Shown: positions 1-8,954, counted from the first letter of the stretch. The stretch is 64,000 bases of DNA from Bacillota bacterium (GCA_033549065.1 JAWSUE010000002.1:124001-188000); one strand, 5' to 3'. The notes: generated by a model from the sequence alone, not told the origin. Translations and numbers: made by a program.

Positions 1-1
1 G

Positions 2-1711
2 CTGCCCGCTCTCTCGGAGAGAGGGCCTGATCACCGGGGAGTAAACCTCGGTAGAAACTTCGCATTCGGTCACTCAAGGTTGAGTATTATTGACCTGACG
101 GAGCAGGGAAACCAGCCGATGGAAAATAAAGAACTGGGCTTGGTTATCACCTGTAACGGTGAAATATATAATTACCGTGAACTGCGGGAAGAACTAAAGA
201 ATTATGGATACAGCTTTACCTCCAATTCAGATATAGAGGTAATGATGAAGGCTTACGATCACTGGGGCGAGCGTTTCGTGGAAAGGTTAATGGGGATGTT
301 CGCTTTTTGCCTGTACGATCGCAAAAAAGATAAGTTTATCCTCGGCCGAGACCGACTGGGGAAGAAACCTCTTTATTACACGGAAAAAAACGGAACTTTC
401 TACTTTGCCTCAAATATCCAGGCTCTTAATGATGCCGGAGTAGTTGATCAAACTCTTGATCGCACCGCCCTGCACTACTATCTAACTTTTCATGCTGTTG
501 TTCCGGCTCCCCGGACCATTTTCAGCTGTGTAAAAAAAGTTGAGCCGGGTACTGTGATGACCATCGATAGGGACGGCCGAAAGAGCCTACAGCGTTACTG
601 GTCGCTGAAGATGGCTGTTAATAAAGATCTCTCAGAGGATGACTGGGTTGAAGCAATTCTGGATAAGCTGCGGATCAGCGTAAAAAGGCGGATGGTCAGC
701 GATGTTCCGGTCGGAGCTCTTCTCAGCGGAGGGGTTGATTCCAGTTTGATTGTTGCCCTGATGGCTGAGCTCGATATACCTGACCTGCGAACTTATTCAA
801 TTGGATTCGATACGGTAAACGGTGAAGAGGGTAATGAATTTTATTACAGCGATATTATTGCCCGTAAATATGGCACCAAACACGAAAAAATCTATGCTGA
901 CGGGGAAGACCTTCTACCCCGGGTTATCGACTGTCTGACCTTTATGGCAGAACCGATGGTCAGCCACGATGCTGTTGGCTTTTTCCTCTTAGCCCGTGAA
1001 GTGAGCAAAAAAAGCAGGGTAGTTCTCTGCGGCCAGGGTGCGGATGAAATTTTCGGCGGCTATCACTGGTACCCCCGGATCATGGAAAGTGAAGGGACCA
1101 GTTCTCCCGAACAGATCTACAGAGAACAATTTTTTGACCGTAACCATCAGGAAGTGCTCGATACCCTTGATGAGAAATTCCACCCGGAGGAAGATTACTC
1201 GTTTAAATATGTGAGCGATCACTTTGCCGGCAGTGAATCGGGAACAAGAGGGGTTGAGAAGGCCCTTCATATCGATACAACAGTGATGCTGATTGATGAT
1301 CCGGTTAAAAGAGTCGATAACATGACCATGGCCTGGGGGCTGGAAGCCCGTGTGCCATTCCTCGATCACGAGCTGGTCGAACTTGCCGCATCCATTCCGC
1401 CAGAAATGAAAGTTAAGGAAGGCGGTAAATATATCCTCAAGAAAGCAGCGGAACAGGTTATACCGCACGAGGTAATCTACCGCAAGAAAGGTTATTTCCC
1501 GGTTCCCGCCCTGAAGTACATGCGGGGTGAATTCCTGGAATATGCCCGGGATATTCTCTATTCTGATCAGGCAAAGGAACGCGGCCTCTTCAACAGTCAA
1601 TATCTGGATCGCCTATTTGAGAACCCCGCAGAGCAGCTAACCGCTTTGCGCGGAAATAAAATCTGGCAGGCGGCAGTTCTTGAAGCCTGGCTCCAGGGAA
1701 TGGAGGGGTGA
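2..1711 (+). CDS. asnO: NAGGN amidotransferase, asparagine-synthase family (5' end missing)
   Basis: This is an asparagine-synthase-type glutamine amidotransferase cut by the left edge. The reading frame is open from base 2, so the start and the N-terminal nucleophile Cys lie outside. Visible class II glutaminase blocks are RGPDHRG, GHSRLSIIDL and CNGEIYNY, followed by RDRLGKKPLYY. The synthetase half carries the PP-loop LSGGVDSS (near base 724) and CGQGADEIFGGY. About 569 residues are present. Known family role: transfer of glutamine amide nitrogen onto an acceptor carboxylate through an acyl-adenylate. The next two genes match the two halves of N-acetylglutaminylglutamine synthetase, so I infer that the acceptor is N-acetylglutaminylglutamine, giving the osmolyte NAGGN. 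A plain asparagine synthetase is the alternative, but the tight linkage to the next two genes argues against it. Confidence 0.85.
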   Translation: MPALSERGPDHRGVNLGRNFAFGHSRLSIIDLTEQGNQPMENKELGLVITCNGEIYNYRELREELKNYGYSFTSNSDIEVMMKAYDHWGERFVERLMGMFAFCLYDRKKDKFILGRDRLGKKPLYYTEKNGTFYFASNIQALNDAGVVDQTLDRTALHYYLTFHAVVPAPRTIFSCVKKVEPGTVMTIDRDGRKSLQRYWSLKMAVNKDLSEDDWVEAILDKLRISVKRRMVSDVPVGALLSGGVDSSLIVALMAELDIPDLRTYSIGFDTVNGEEGNEFYYSDIIARKYGTKHEKIYADGEDLLPRVIDCLTFMAEPMVSHDAVGFFLLAREVSKKSRVVLCGQGADEIFGGYHWYPRIMESEGTSSPEQIYREQFFDRNHQEVLDTLDEKFHPEEDYSFKYVSDHFAGSESGTRGVEKALHIDTTVMLIDDPVKRVDNMTMAWGLEARVPFLDHELVELAASIPPEMKVKEGGKYILKKAAEQVIPHEVIYRKKGYFPVPALKYMRGEFLEYARDILYSDQAKERGLFNSQYLDRLFENPAEQLTALRGNKIWQAAVLEAWLQGMEG

Positions 1712-1713
1712 AA

Positions 1714-2535
1714 ATGCAGGCGCAGAAGACTGCATCGATGCATAAAAGGCTTGAACGATATAACGAATTAAGCGGATTTATCGAAGAGGATAACGAAAAA
1801 AAGAAGCGGCTCAATAAGCCGATGAAAGAAAATATATCTCTCGACTGCGGTTGGGGTAATCTCCTTTTCGGCCAGACTTTTGCTGATCACGAAGCTTTGA
1901 TTAAACAATTTTCACGTGAACGGACCAGCTGCCGGGATATTGCAATCTACACACCCAATCACCATGTCTTGCTCTCTCTGGCTCCGGAGCTTCTTTTTGT
2001 CGATCCTTCCGATACTTATCGGCTATGGCTAAGCTTGTACCGCCCACCAGCCCGGCGGAGCAGGGCATTTACCGTGCGCATGCTCCAGAATCGTAATGAT
2101 GCCCGGGAGATCAATAAAATATATAGCCGGTGCGGCATGATCGAAGCGCCGGAAGATACTATCCTGAAAAACCAGTTTACCAGGGTATTCTGCTACTACC
2201 TGGCAGAGAGAACTTCTGACGGGAAAGTGATCGGAGTGGTAAGCGGGATTGATCATAAAGAAGCATTCAATGATCCGACAAACGGGTCGAGTCTATGGTG
2301 CCTCTGTGTTGATCCGGATGCGCGGGCCAGCGGTGTGGGCCGGACGCTCGTCCGCGAGGTTGCCGAACATTTTATAGCGCGCGGCCGTGAATATCTTGAT
2401 CTGTCGGTAATGCACGATAACAAAAAGGCAAAAAATCTTTATCGCTCACTCGGTTTCCGTAAGATCCCGGTCTTTGCGGTCAAGAAAAAAAATACTTTTA
2501 ACCGCAAGCTCTATCTCGGGGGCCCGAAAAAATGA
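1714..2535 (+). CDS. ngg: N-acetylglutaminylglutamine synthetase, GNAT half
   Basis: GNAT-family acetyltransferase of about 274 residues. The region LWCLCVDPDARASGVGRTL is the acetyl-CoA-binding motif A, and LDLSVMHDN...LYRSLGF is the characteristic C-terminal block of the trio-type GNAT proteins found in NAGGN operons. The N-terminal part (LDCGWGNLLFGQTF, RDIAIYTPNHHV, FVDPSDTYRLWLSLYRP) also matches my memory of the first half of Ngg. In proteobacteria this domain is fused to an ATP-grasp ligase; here it ends at a stop codon and the ligase is a separate overlapping gene. I take ATG 1714, which has GGAGG seven bases upstream; GTG 1708 overlaps the previous stop but has poor spacing. Inferred role: N-acetylation of glutamine or of the dipeptide. 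Confidence 0.82.
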   Translation: MQAQKTASMHKRLERYNELSGFIEEDNEKKKRLNKPMKENISLDCGWGNLLFGQTFADHEALIKQFSRERTSCRDIAIYTPNHHVLLSLAPELLFVDPSDTYRLWLSLYRPPARRSRAFTVRMLQNRNDAREINKIYSRCGMIEAPEDTILKNQFTRVFCYYLAERTSDGKVIGVVSGIDHKEAFNDPTNGSSLWCLCVDPDARASGVGRTLVREVAEHFIARGREYLDLSVMHDNKKAKNLYRSLGFRKIPVFAVKKKNTFNRKLYLGGPKK

Positions 2536-3467
2536 ATAAAATGAATATGTATGCCCAGCTGCTGATCGATGAGGCGAAAAGACGGAATATTGAAGTTGAT
2601 GAGATTGACTACCAATTTAACCTTTTTGCTCTGAAGTTCAGGGATAAAACCATCCACTGCCGCGAATCACTGACTGAAATGACTTCGGCCTATACGATGA
2701 CGATTTGTTCGAATAAGTGGCTGACCTTAAAATTTTTGCGTGAAAAAGGATTAAGCGTGCCTCGCCAGCATCTTTGGCAGGAGAGGGAGAAGGGCCTGGA
2801 ATTCCTGAGAAGCTGTAATAACCGCCTGGTAGTCAAGCCACTTAACGGCGAACAGGGCAGGGGTATCACGGTTGATGTGCGTACAGCAGCAGAACTGGAC
2901 GAAGCTGTAGCGGAAGCGCTTAAATACGACAGCACAGTATTACTTGAGGAATTTAAATCCGGTCGGGATCTGCGAATAATCGTGATCGACTATAAATTTG
3001 TGGCAGCTATTGAAAGAATACCTGCTACTGTAACCGGGGACGGTACAAAAACCCTGGAGGAATTGATCATTAACCGCAATGAAGAACTGCTGGAAGCCAC
3101 CGATGGCGAATCAAAAATTCCTGTTAATTCGGCGACTGCTCTGCTAGCCGAAGAGCAGGGGCTGGCCATGGATGAAATTCCTGCGGTCGGTAAAGCGGTA
3201 AAAGTTTGCCGACTGGCCAACTTCCATTCAGGGGGGACGATCGAAGATGTTACCGAAGCGGTGTCGAAAAAACTAAAAGATGCCGCGGAAGAGGCAGCCC
3301 GGATCCTTAAGATACCGGTAGTCGGACTTGATTTACTGGTGCCGGATATATCCGGAGATGATTACGAGATCATTGAAGCCAATGAACGGCCCGGGCTGGC
3401 CAATCACGAACCACAGCCCACAGCCGAAAGATTTATCGATTTTCTCTTCCCCGAAACAGCCGGTTAA
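2532..3467 (+). CDS. ngg: N-acetylglutaminylglutamine synthetase, ATP-grasp ligase half
   Basis: ATP-grasp ligase of 311 residues, overlapping the GNAT gene by ATGA. The sequence has the ATP-grasp pattern: LVVKPLNGEQGRGITVDV (nucleotide-binding lysine and glycine loop), VLLEEFKSGRDLRIIVID, and the C-terminal Mg2+/ATP residues in VVGLDLL...EIIEANERPG. The N-terminal block (YAQLLIDEAKRRNIEV, CRESLTEMTSAYTM) resembles the second half of Ngg. Inferred reaction: ATP-dependent joining of glutamine units to make N-acetylglutaminylglutamine, which the upstream amidotransferase then amidates. The M42 peptidase often found in this cassette is absent: the next gene is on the other strand. The stop codon lies in a palindrome shared with the convergent ybaK-like gene. 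Confidence 0.82.
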   Translation: MNKMNMYAQLLIDEAKRRNIEVDEIDYQFNLFALKFRDKTIHCRESLTEMTSAYTMTICSNKWLTLKFLREKGLSVPRQHLWQEREKGLEFLRSCNNRLVVKPLNGEQGRGITVDVRTAAELDEAVAEALKYDSTVLLEEFKSGRDLRIIVIDYKFVAAIERIPATVTGDGTKTLEELIINRNEELLEATDGESKIPVNSATALLAEEQGLAMDEIPAVGKAVKVCRLANFHSGGTIEDVTEAVSKKLKDAAEEAARILKIPVVGLDLLVPDISGDDYEIIEANERPGLANHEPQPTAERFIDFLFPETAG

Positions 3468-3477
3468 CCGGCTGTTT
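3454..3477. terminator. Perfectly palindromic bidirectional terminator over two stop codons
   Basis: A 24-base perfect palindrome centred on CCGGTTAACCGG, with A-rich left and T-rich right flanks. It can form a 10-12 bp hairpin in transcripts from either strand. The central TTAA supplies TAA to the + strand ligase gene (3465-3467) and TAA to the - strand deacylase gene (3464-3466), so the convergent genes overlap by four bases inside their shared terminator. Confidence 0.8.
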
Positions 3478-3955
3478 TATCTTCTTTCTTTATATCAACG
3501 AACTGGCCGCCGGTTACCTCGATAAGCTGGTTTACCTTGATCGGCAGCAGCGAATAATCTGTTCCCGCAGAGGTATAAACAGTTTCAAATCGTTTCATCG
3601 ACAGGTCGATATAGATAGGGATAGTCTTGTCGATATCAAATGGACAGACTCCCCCGACCCGGTAGCCGGTGATCTTTTCGACCTCTTCCGGCTTTGCAAT
3701 TTTAGCCCTGCCCCCGCCGAGCAGTTCCCGCACCTTTTTATCGCAGATCCGGATATCACCGGTGGCAACAAAAAGGCCGTACCGGTCACCGGAGCGAAAA
3801 AGAATCGACTTGGCGATCTGACCCAACTCAACATTGAGAGCCTTTGCCGCCTCCGGCGACGTTTTCGTTGCCTCTTCATGCTCGTAAGGCACCAGGTCCA
3901 AGTCAAACTTCTCTAAAAATTTTCGAGCCCTCTTTAGAGCCGGGTTCTCAGCCAT
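3464..3955 (-). CDS. ybaK: YbaK/EbsC-type Cys-tRNA(Pro) deacylase
   Basis: Small YbaK/ProXp-type editing protein of 163 residues. Known family role: hydrolysis of Cys mischarged on tRNA-Pro in trans. Family blocks visible are YEHEEATKTSPEAAKALNV, QIAKSILFRSGDRYGLFVA (with the conserved lysine), the glycine-rich GYRVGGVCPF and the C-terminal SAGTDYSLLPI. I chose the ATG at 3955 because a GGGGTGG ribosome-binding sequence sits at normal spacing and homologues start near this point; a start at 3988 would add 11 unlikely residues running into a dispersed repeat. Its 3' end overlaps the convergent NAGGN ligase gene. Exact tRNA specificity cannot be told from sequence alone. Confidence 0.85.
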   Translation of the reverse strand: MAENPALKRARKFLEKFDLDLVPYEHEEATKTSPEAAKALNVELGQIAKSILFRSGDRYGLFVATGDIRICDKKVRELLGGGRAKIAKPEEVEKITGYRVGGVCPFDIDKTIPIYIDLSMKRFETVYTSAGTDYSLLPIKVNQLIEVTGGQFVDIKKEDKTAG

Positions 3956-3970
3956 AAAAACCACCCCACA

Positions 3971-4005
3971 ATAATTTCCGGGACACATTAGTTAATTATA
4001 TTTTC
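3971..4005 (+). repeat. Dispersed 34-35 bp repeat, family 1, copy 1
   Basis: This element contains GGGACACATTAGTTAATTAT and continues into ATTTTC. The same sequence occurs inverted at 15983-16016 and in this orientation at 19184-19217, with one or two differences in the left part. Here it lies between the ybaK-like start and the end of the GPH symporter gene. Its outer ATAATT and AATTAT arms are complementary, so it could fold as a small hairpin. Confidence 0.85.
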
Positions 4006-4021
4006 CGACAATTATTTTGCC

Positions 4022-5341
4022 CTATTCTACCCGCTGATAAGCGCGAACCTCTTTTTCCGGGTAGCGGGCAAAGACAATAATACCGATTAAAATAAAAAGT
4101 GCCGAAACCGGACCGGTCAACTGTATGCCCAGGGGCTGGGCGGCAGTGCTGCCGAAAAGCTGCAGGAGCAATCCTGTAATCAGAGTCGAAACACCCAAAG
4201 CCAGTTTCAGGATAAAACCCTGGGCTCCGAAATACATCGCTTCCCTGCGCTGTCCGGAAAGCGTTTCTTCCAGATCAGAAACCGCTGCTACAATCGCATC
4301 GGGTACGATAAAAATAACCGAGAGGGGAAGACCGGCCAGGGCCATCAGGATATAGGCCACCGTTTCCGGTGGCATCCCGAGAAGAGGTTGACCGAGGAAG
4401 TAGAATAGAGGCAGCAGCACAAAAAAGGCCACCAGGGCAAACATCATATTGATTTTCAAACCCAGTTTTTTCGATAATATATTAACAACGGGAAAAAAGA
4501 GAAGGGCAACTACGAAGGCAAGTCCGAAATAGATAGATGTATCATCTTCGGTCCCCTTGAGTAAGATCGTCACGTATAGCGGGATATTCAAAGTTATAAT
4601 ATTAAAGCCGAGCCAGAAAGTTACGTTGCCGATGAGGTAAATAACAAAAGCTCGGTTCTTAAAAGTTGTGCTTACTGCTTCAACTAACCCCAGCGTTGCC
4701 GGCTTGGATTGGGCGTAGTCTCTTTCTTTGATCAGCAGCGGAATGTAGAGCAGTATAAGTCCTATAACGGCCATAATCCAGATCATTCCGATAAAACTTG
4801 TCAGGCCGATTAATATTCCCGCTCCAATCAGGGCAACCCCGACACCGAGCAGGCTGAAAACAGCTTTATAGGTTGCCAAATCGACCCTGTCCCGGTTTGT
4901 GCGAGCCAGTTCGGGGAGCAGGGCCAGATAGGGGCAGACATAGGCAGTGAACAGGGTAAAGTAAAGACCGAGCATTACAGCAACATATATACTGTTCCAG
5001 GCCGAAATTTCAGCCACAGGAGGATAAAAAAGAAGAATAAAGACTGCAGAATAGGCGATACCGCTGAACAGCATAAATGGCATCCTTCTTCCGAAACGCC
5101 CGCTGTAGTTATCTGACCAGCGGGATATCAAGGGATCAGCGACAGCATCTACTACCCTTCCAAAAAACATGATTACCCCAAAAAGAAATGGAGGCATCAA
5201 GGCCTCGACCCCTTCCAGCGGACTGGTAATATAAAAATAGAAGAGCCAGGTAATCAAGACCCGGTCGATGATACTAAATCCGCCCGCTCCTGCACCGTAA
5301 GCGATTTTCCCCCACAAAGTAAGTTTTTTCAATTCAGCCAT
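4022..5341 (-). CDS. GPH-family (MelB-like) sugar:cation symporter
   Basis: Polytopic membrane protein of 439 residues with about twelve hydrophobic segments. It begins KLTLWGKIAYGAGAGGFSI, and DAVADPLISRWSDNYSGRFGRRMPFML is the MelB/GPH signature after the second helix (aspartates of the cation site, then an RxGRR-type loop). Known family role: cotransport of glycosides, pentosides or hexuronides with Na+ or H+. It lies 24 bases downstream of a glycosidase gene on the same strand, so the pair is probably one operon for uptake and hydrolysis of a glycoside. The substrate cannot be read from the sequence. Confidence 0.85.
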   Translation of the reverse strand: MAELKKLTLWGKIAYGAGAGGFSIIDRVLITWLFYFYITSPLEGVEALMPPFLFGVIMFFGRVVDAVADPLISRWSDNYSGRFGRRMPFMLFSGIAYSAVFILLFYPPVAEISAWNSIYVAVMLGLYFTLFTAYVCPYLALLPELARTNRDRVDLATYKAVFSLLGVGVALIGAGILIGLTSFIGMIWIMAVIGLILLYIPLLIKERDYAQSKPATLGLVEAVSTTFKNRAFVIYLIGNVTFWLGFNIITLNIPLYVTILLKGTEDDTSIYFGLAFVVALLFFPVVNILSKKLGLKINMMFALVAFFVLLPLFYFLGQPLLGMPPETVAYILMALAGLPLSVIFIVPDAIVAAVSDLEETLSGQRREAMYFGAQGFILKLALGVSTLITGLLLQLFGSTAAQPLGIQLTGPVSALFILIGIIVFARYPEKEVRAYQRVE

Positions 5342-5365
5342 ATTTACCGACCTGCTTTCTTATGG

Positions 5366-7243
5366 TTAGTAATTGCTCTTATCATTGTCCCGGCAAAAAG
5401 AATTTTCATTTATATTCGCCAGTGCATAAGCTAAAAAGCCGGCTGCAGAGGCAAAAGCAGCGCCGGTTGATACCCGGCCGGTTTCCGGATCGACTGTCTC
5501 GCAGAAAAATCCATTATCCATCTCAATATCTTTGAAAAAGTCTACACCGCCGATGTTGCAGGCCAGTAAGTCATTACAGGCGCCCATCGGCCAGGGGTTG
5601 GAAGAGTGCAGTGAACCGGCTTCCTCAAAGCGGCTGTCACGGTGAAAATACTCATTATCTGTTGAACGGATCCAGCGTACGGTGTTGATCAATTCAGAAT
5701 CCTTCAGGGAGCAGAAACCGTAATGAGCCAGCAGTTGCAGGCTGCCAGGCGGGTTGTCGTATACGAAAAAGCGACCTTCTCCGTCAACAGCCCAGGCGAA
5801 CATGGTTCCAAAAGGGCCCTTGATCATACAGTGTTCGTAGATTGAATGCTGAAGTTCCAGGGCTAAAACGGCAAAATCGCCCTTATTCTGCCAGAAATCA
5901 TCAGCTTGAAGCCTGCCCAAAAAACTGAAGGCACACTGCAGAAGTGCGTTATTGTAGGTAAGGTAAGGGAAGGGAACAGGATCATCTGAAGGGTCAAGGA
6001 AAGTGCTGTAAAGACCGGAATGCGGGTCAAAGTATTCAAGCGCTTTTTCACTTAGCATATTCAAACCCTGCTGGATATGATTGCTTTCAAGAATTGTATA
6101 ATCCTCGGATTTCTTAAGGTAGTGGGCAAGGGCAATAATAAAAGCGGCCAGCTGATCTAGCTCAAAACCGGGGTAGAGCACAGTGCCATCAATGTAGTGA
6201 GCATGTTCACCGGCATTTCTGATGTGCCTTTTAAATACCGCCAGCAGCAGCTCCCGGGCAGTTCCACGGTCTGTCATCAGGACAGCAGGAAAATTCCAGA
6301 GCAGGGCATCCCTGCTCCAGAATGCGGCACTCACGTAATAGCGAGGGCTGCGCGAGGTAACTGAAACAAGCTCTTCACCATCAAGCGTGCGTCCCAGGGC
6401 AAAAAAGTAACTGAAAAACATGTTACGGTTTAGCAGCGCATCCAGCTCAGGCCTGTTGGTTTCAACCCGGCGATTCTCCAACCAGTTTACAGTTCTTTTT
6501 TCAAGGTTTGCCTGACCATGCCTGCGCAGATCAACATTGCCTGTGCCGGCACCGGCTGCTTCAAGATTTACAGAAGCAAATAGAGTAATATCATATTTTG
6601 CCCCGGGCTCTATAATGACCGAAGTCGATATGCTAAAGAGGTTCCCCGGGTTTTCAACAGTCATTTCAGCTTTTGGTTCTGCTGCCAGAGCCAAAGCGCT
6701 TAAAGGCAAACCGGCTGAACCTTCAAGTATTATCGTGTTGGTCCACTTGTCTATAAATAAATTTTGACGACTTTCAAGGGGTTTACGCATGAACGTTATC
6801 AAACTGAATTGATTCCAGGCACCCTGCCATCCAATCCTGATTGCAGTTTTTTCCATACCCCTGTTCTCGAAACAGAGTTTGTAATAAAAACCTTTAAATC
6901 CCGGAGGAGCAGCTATCTCACCGCTCAGTTTCCAGTCTGACTGATCATCGATATTAAAAGTAGGGATCCAGTCCAGCCTGTAATGCAAATCGATTTTACG
7001 GTTTAAAACTATTTCCTTACCATCAACTTCCAGCAGTGGGGCTATCAGCGGCTTATCATCACTGTTGCCGAATTCAAGCAAGCCGCGATGGTCAAGGCGC
7101 AAAACATTAACCGAAGTTATGGCAGCTTCATCATTAATCCAGGGTAGGGAAACATACTCATTTCCGGTTAAATAAACTGGAGACTCTTCGGTTACCAGTT
7201 CAGGAACAGTCAACAGAGCATTCGTTTCAGGATGACGTTTCAC
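5366..7243 (-). CDS. Six-hairpin glycosidase, GH125-like
   Basis: Soluble protein of 625 residues with no signal peptide. The N-terminal third looks like a beta-rich domain. The C-terminal part has an (alpha/alpha)6-barrel pattern: AAFWSRDALLWNFPAVL, LYPGFELDQLAAFI, PYLTYNNALLQ, SSNPWPMGACNDL and GFFCETVDPETGRVSTG. The order and spacing of these blocks recall GH125 metal-independent mannosidases, but the match is divergent; GH63 or another (alpha/alpha)6 family remains possible. Being cytoplasmic and upstream of a GPH symporter, it probably hydrolyses an imported glycoside. The start is GTG 7243, eight bases after AAGGAG. Catalytic residues cannot be assigned with certainty. Confidence 0.6.
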   Translation of the reverse strand: MKRHPETNALLTVPELVTEESPVYLTGNEYVSLPWINDEAAITSVNVLRLDHRGLLEFGNSDDKPLIAPLLEVDGKEIVLNRKIDLHYRLDWIPTFNIDDQSDWKLSGEIAAPPGFKGFYYKLCFENRGMEKTAIRIGWQGAWNQFSLITFMRKPLESRQNLFIDKWTNTIILEGSAGLPLSALALAAEPKAEMTVENPGNLFSISTSVIIEPGAKYDITLFASVNLEAAGAGTGNVDLRRHGQANLEKRTVNWLENRRVETNRPELDALLNRNMFFSYFFALGRTLDGEELVSVTSRSPRYYVSAAFWSRDALLWNFPAVLMTDRGTARELLLAVFKRHIRNAGEHAHYIDGTVLYPGFELDQLAAFIIALAHYLKKSEDYTILESNHIQQGLNMLSEKALEYFDPHSGLYSTFLDPSDDPVPFPYLTYNNALLQCAFSFLGRLQADDFWQNKGDFAVLALELQHSIYEHCMIKGPFGTMFAWAVDGEGRFFVYDNPPGSLQLLAHYGFCSLKDSELINTVRWIRSTDNEYFHRDSRFEEAGSLHSSNPWPMGACNDLLACNIGGVDFFKDIEMDNGFFCETVDPETGRVSTGAAFASAAGFLAYALANINENSFCRDNDKSNY

Positions 7244-7577
7244 GTTTATTTCTCCTTCGGAGAACTCATCGATGGGCGAAAGTCGAAAAAACGTAAATCA
7301 ATGGGTTGTATGTATAATGATAAATCTTTTTGCTAACGTTCGCTTTTTGTGCGAAAAAACCTTTAAAAAGTGCTGATTTTTACAAAGTAAAAAGCTATTG
7401 TGAACTAAAATAAAAATATATGGAACAATTTGAATGTTGTCAAGCTTTTACAGTTGTGCTATAATTCAGCCTATATAGAACTATCAATCAGTGCTTCTCT
7501 GAGGAGGGATGCCGAGCCGTTTTAACCCAATTATTTTCGGTAAAATTTAGCTTGAATAAGAAGAGGAGGTAAGTTGA
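7244..7577. other. Divergent intergenic region (334 bp) between glycosidase and ABC-transporter genes
   Basis: AT-rich region with no credible gene. It contains a small inverted repeat, TTCGC (7339-7343) and GCGAA (7351-7355) around a T-rich loop, which could be an operator or a short hairpin. It also contains the promoter of the rightward transport operon. A GAGGAGGG sequence near 7501 resembles a ribosome binding site but has no reading frame after it. I saw no convincing promoter for the leftward glycosidase gene. Confidence 0.5.
7437..7465 (+). promoter_or_regulatory. Sigma-A promoter of the branched-chain transport operon
   Basis: TTGTCA (7437-7442) and TATAAT (7460-7465) are separated by 17 bases. 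This predicts transcription starting near 7472 and a leader of roughly 105 bases before the lipoprotein gene. Confidence 0.75.
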
Positions 7578-8954
7578 TTGAAAGGTAAATATTACCTGTT
7601 ATTAACTTTGGTGGCAACTCTTGTTTTACTTCTGGGATTAGTAGGTTGTACCCCTGCAGCAGATGATACCGCTCCACCGGTAAATGGAGAGGAAGAAGAG
7701 CCGGGCCCCGAATTTGACGGTGAGATAAAAATAGCCGTAACCGGTCCGATGACCAATATTCAGGGCGAAATGATGTGGTGGGGAGCCACGATGGCGATGG
7801 AAGAAATCAATGAAGCCGGCGGCGTGGCTGTAGGTGATGAAAAATATTCTATACGTCTGATTCAGGTGGAAACAGATGAAATTATGGACCCGCTTGGTGC
7901 CGTATCTGCCGTTGAAAATGTTATTGTTTCCGAAGATCCTGATTTTCTGATTGGTGGATTTCGCACAGAGGCTGTTACACCCTATACCGATTTAGTGGCC
8001 AGAGATTACCAGAAAATATTCCTCATCTGTGGTGCCGCGACAAATGAACTTCTCCAGGGTAGGGTTGATGAAGATTATGAAACCTGGAAATACCTCTTCA
8101 GAGTTACGCCGATCCGCTCTACAGACCTTGTCAGGGTGACCATGTTAATGCTTCATGAAGTGGCCATGGCCGTTCGTGAAGAACTGGGAATTGCCGCTCC
8201 CAAGGTGGCTATTTTGGCTGAAGCGCTTGAATGGAATGAAGCCCTGGTTCAGGGCGCTCCCGCAGTTTACTTCCCGCAGCTTGGACTGGAACATGTAGGA
8301 ACATTCAGGCCGTCGGCGACAGCTTCCGATGTGACAACCGAGTTAAGGGGTATTGAAGCCTCCGGAGCTCACATCATCTATACTATCATGTCCGGTCCTG
8401 TCGGTATCCCCTTTGGCAAGCAGTGGGGTGAACTTGAAATCCCGGCCTGTCCGGTGGGTATCAATGTTGAAGCCCAGAAGTCCGGCTATTTCCCGGCAAC
8501 TGATGGGTTTGGAGACTATGATTATACTCTTAACACATTTGCCCTGAACGCCAACATTACGGACCAGACCATTCCCTTTATGACCAAGTTTATGGATAAA
8601 TACGGCCAGGTACCCAACTACAATGCTGACACATATACTGCTGTTTACCTGCTAAAAGAGGCGGTCGAACGTGCCGGCACGATGGATACCGATGCCGTAA
8701 TTGTAGAGATGGAGAAAACAGATCGGGTTGGCCCGGCTGGAAGAATCGTTTTTGACGAAATCCATGATGTAATCTGGGGTCCCGGTTATGTTACAGCCGT
8801 GGGTATTCAGTGGCAGGAAGGCGACCTGGTTGCCTGCTGGCCATATGAGTGGAGGCCCGATCCACAGAATGCTCCGGACCTGGTGGTTGGCTTTGATGGA
8901 GTAGTTCCCTACCAGATACCTCCCCACGTATTAAGACAGTGGAGGGGTGAATGA
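7578..8954 (+). CDS. Branched-chain-amino-acid-type ABC transporter substrate-binding lipoprotein
   Basis: LivJ/AmiC-type (Peripla_BP_6) binding protein of 458 residues. The N-terminus is a lipoprotein signal: two lysines, a hydrophobic stretch and the lipobox LVGC at about residues 21-24, followed by an acidic linker. The mature part starts EIKIAVTGPMTNIQGEMMWWG and contains AMEEINEAGGV, typical of this fold. It anchors outside the membrane and delivers ligand to the LivHM-like permeases encoded next. The start is TTG 7578, seven bases after GAGGAGGT. The ligand may be a branched-chain or aromatic amino acid, an amide or a carboxylate; the acyl-CoA ligase beside the ATPase genes would suit a carboxylate. 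Confidence 0.85.
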   Translation: MKGKYYLLLTLVATLVLLLGLVGCTPAADDTAPPVNGEEEEPGPEFDGEIKIAVTGPMTNIQGEMMWWGATMAMEEINEAGGVAVGDEKYSIRLIQVETDEIMDPLGAVSAVENVIVSEDPDFLIGGFRTEAVTPYTDLVARDYQKIFLICGAATNELLQGRVDEDYETWKYLFRVTPIRSTDLVRVTMLMLHEVAMAVREELGIAAPKVAILAEALEWNEALVQGAPAVYFPQLGLEHVGTFRPSATASDVTTELRGIEASGAHIIYTIMSGPVGIPFGKQWGELEIPACPVGINVEAQKSGYFPATDGFGDYDYTLNTFALNANITDQTIPFMTKFMDKYGQVPNYNADTYTAVYLLKEAVERAGTMDTDAVIVEMEKTDRVGPAGRIVFDEIHDVIWGPGYVTAVGIQWQEGDLVACWPYEWRPDPQNAPDLVVGFDGVVPYQIPPHVLRQWRGE

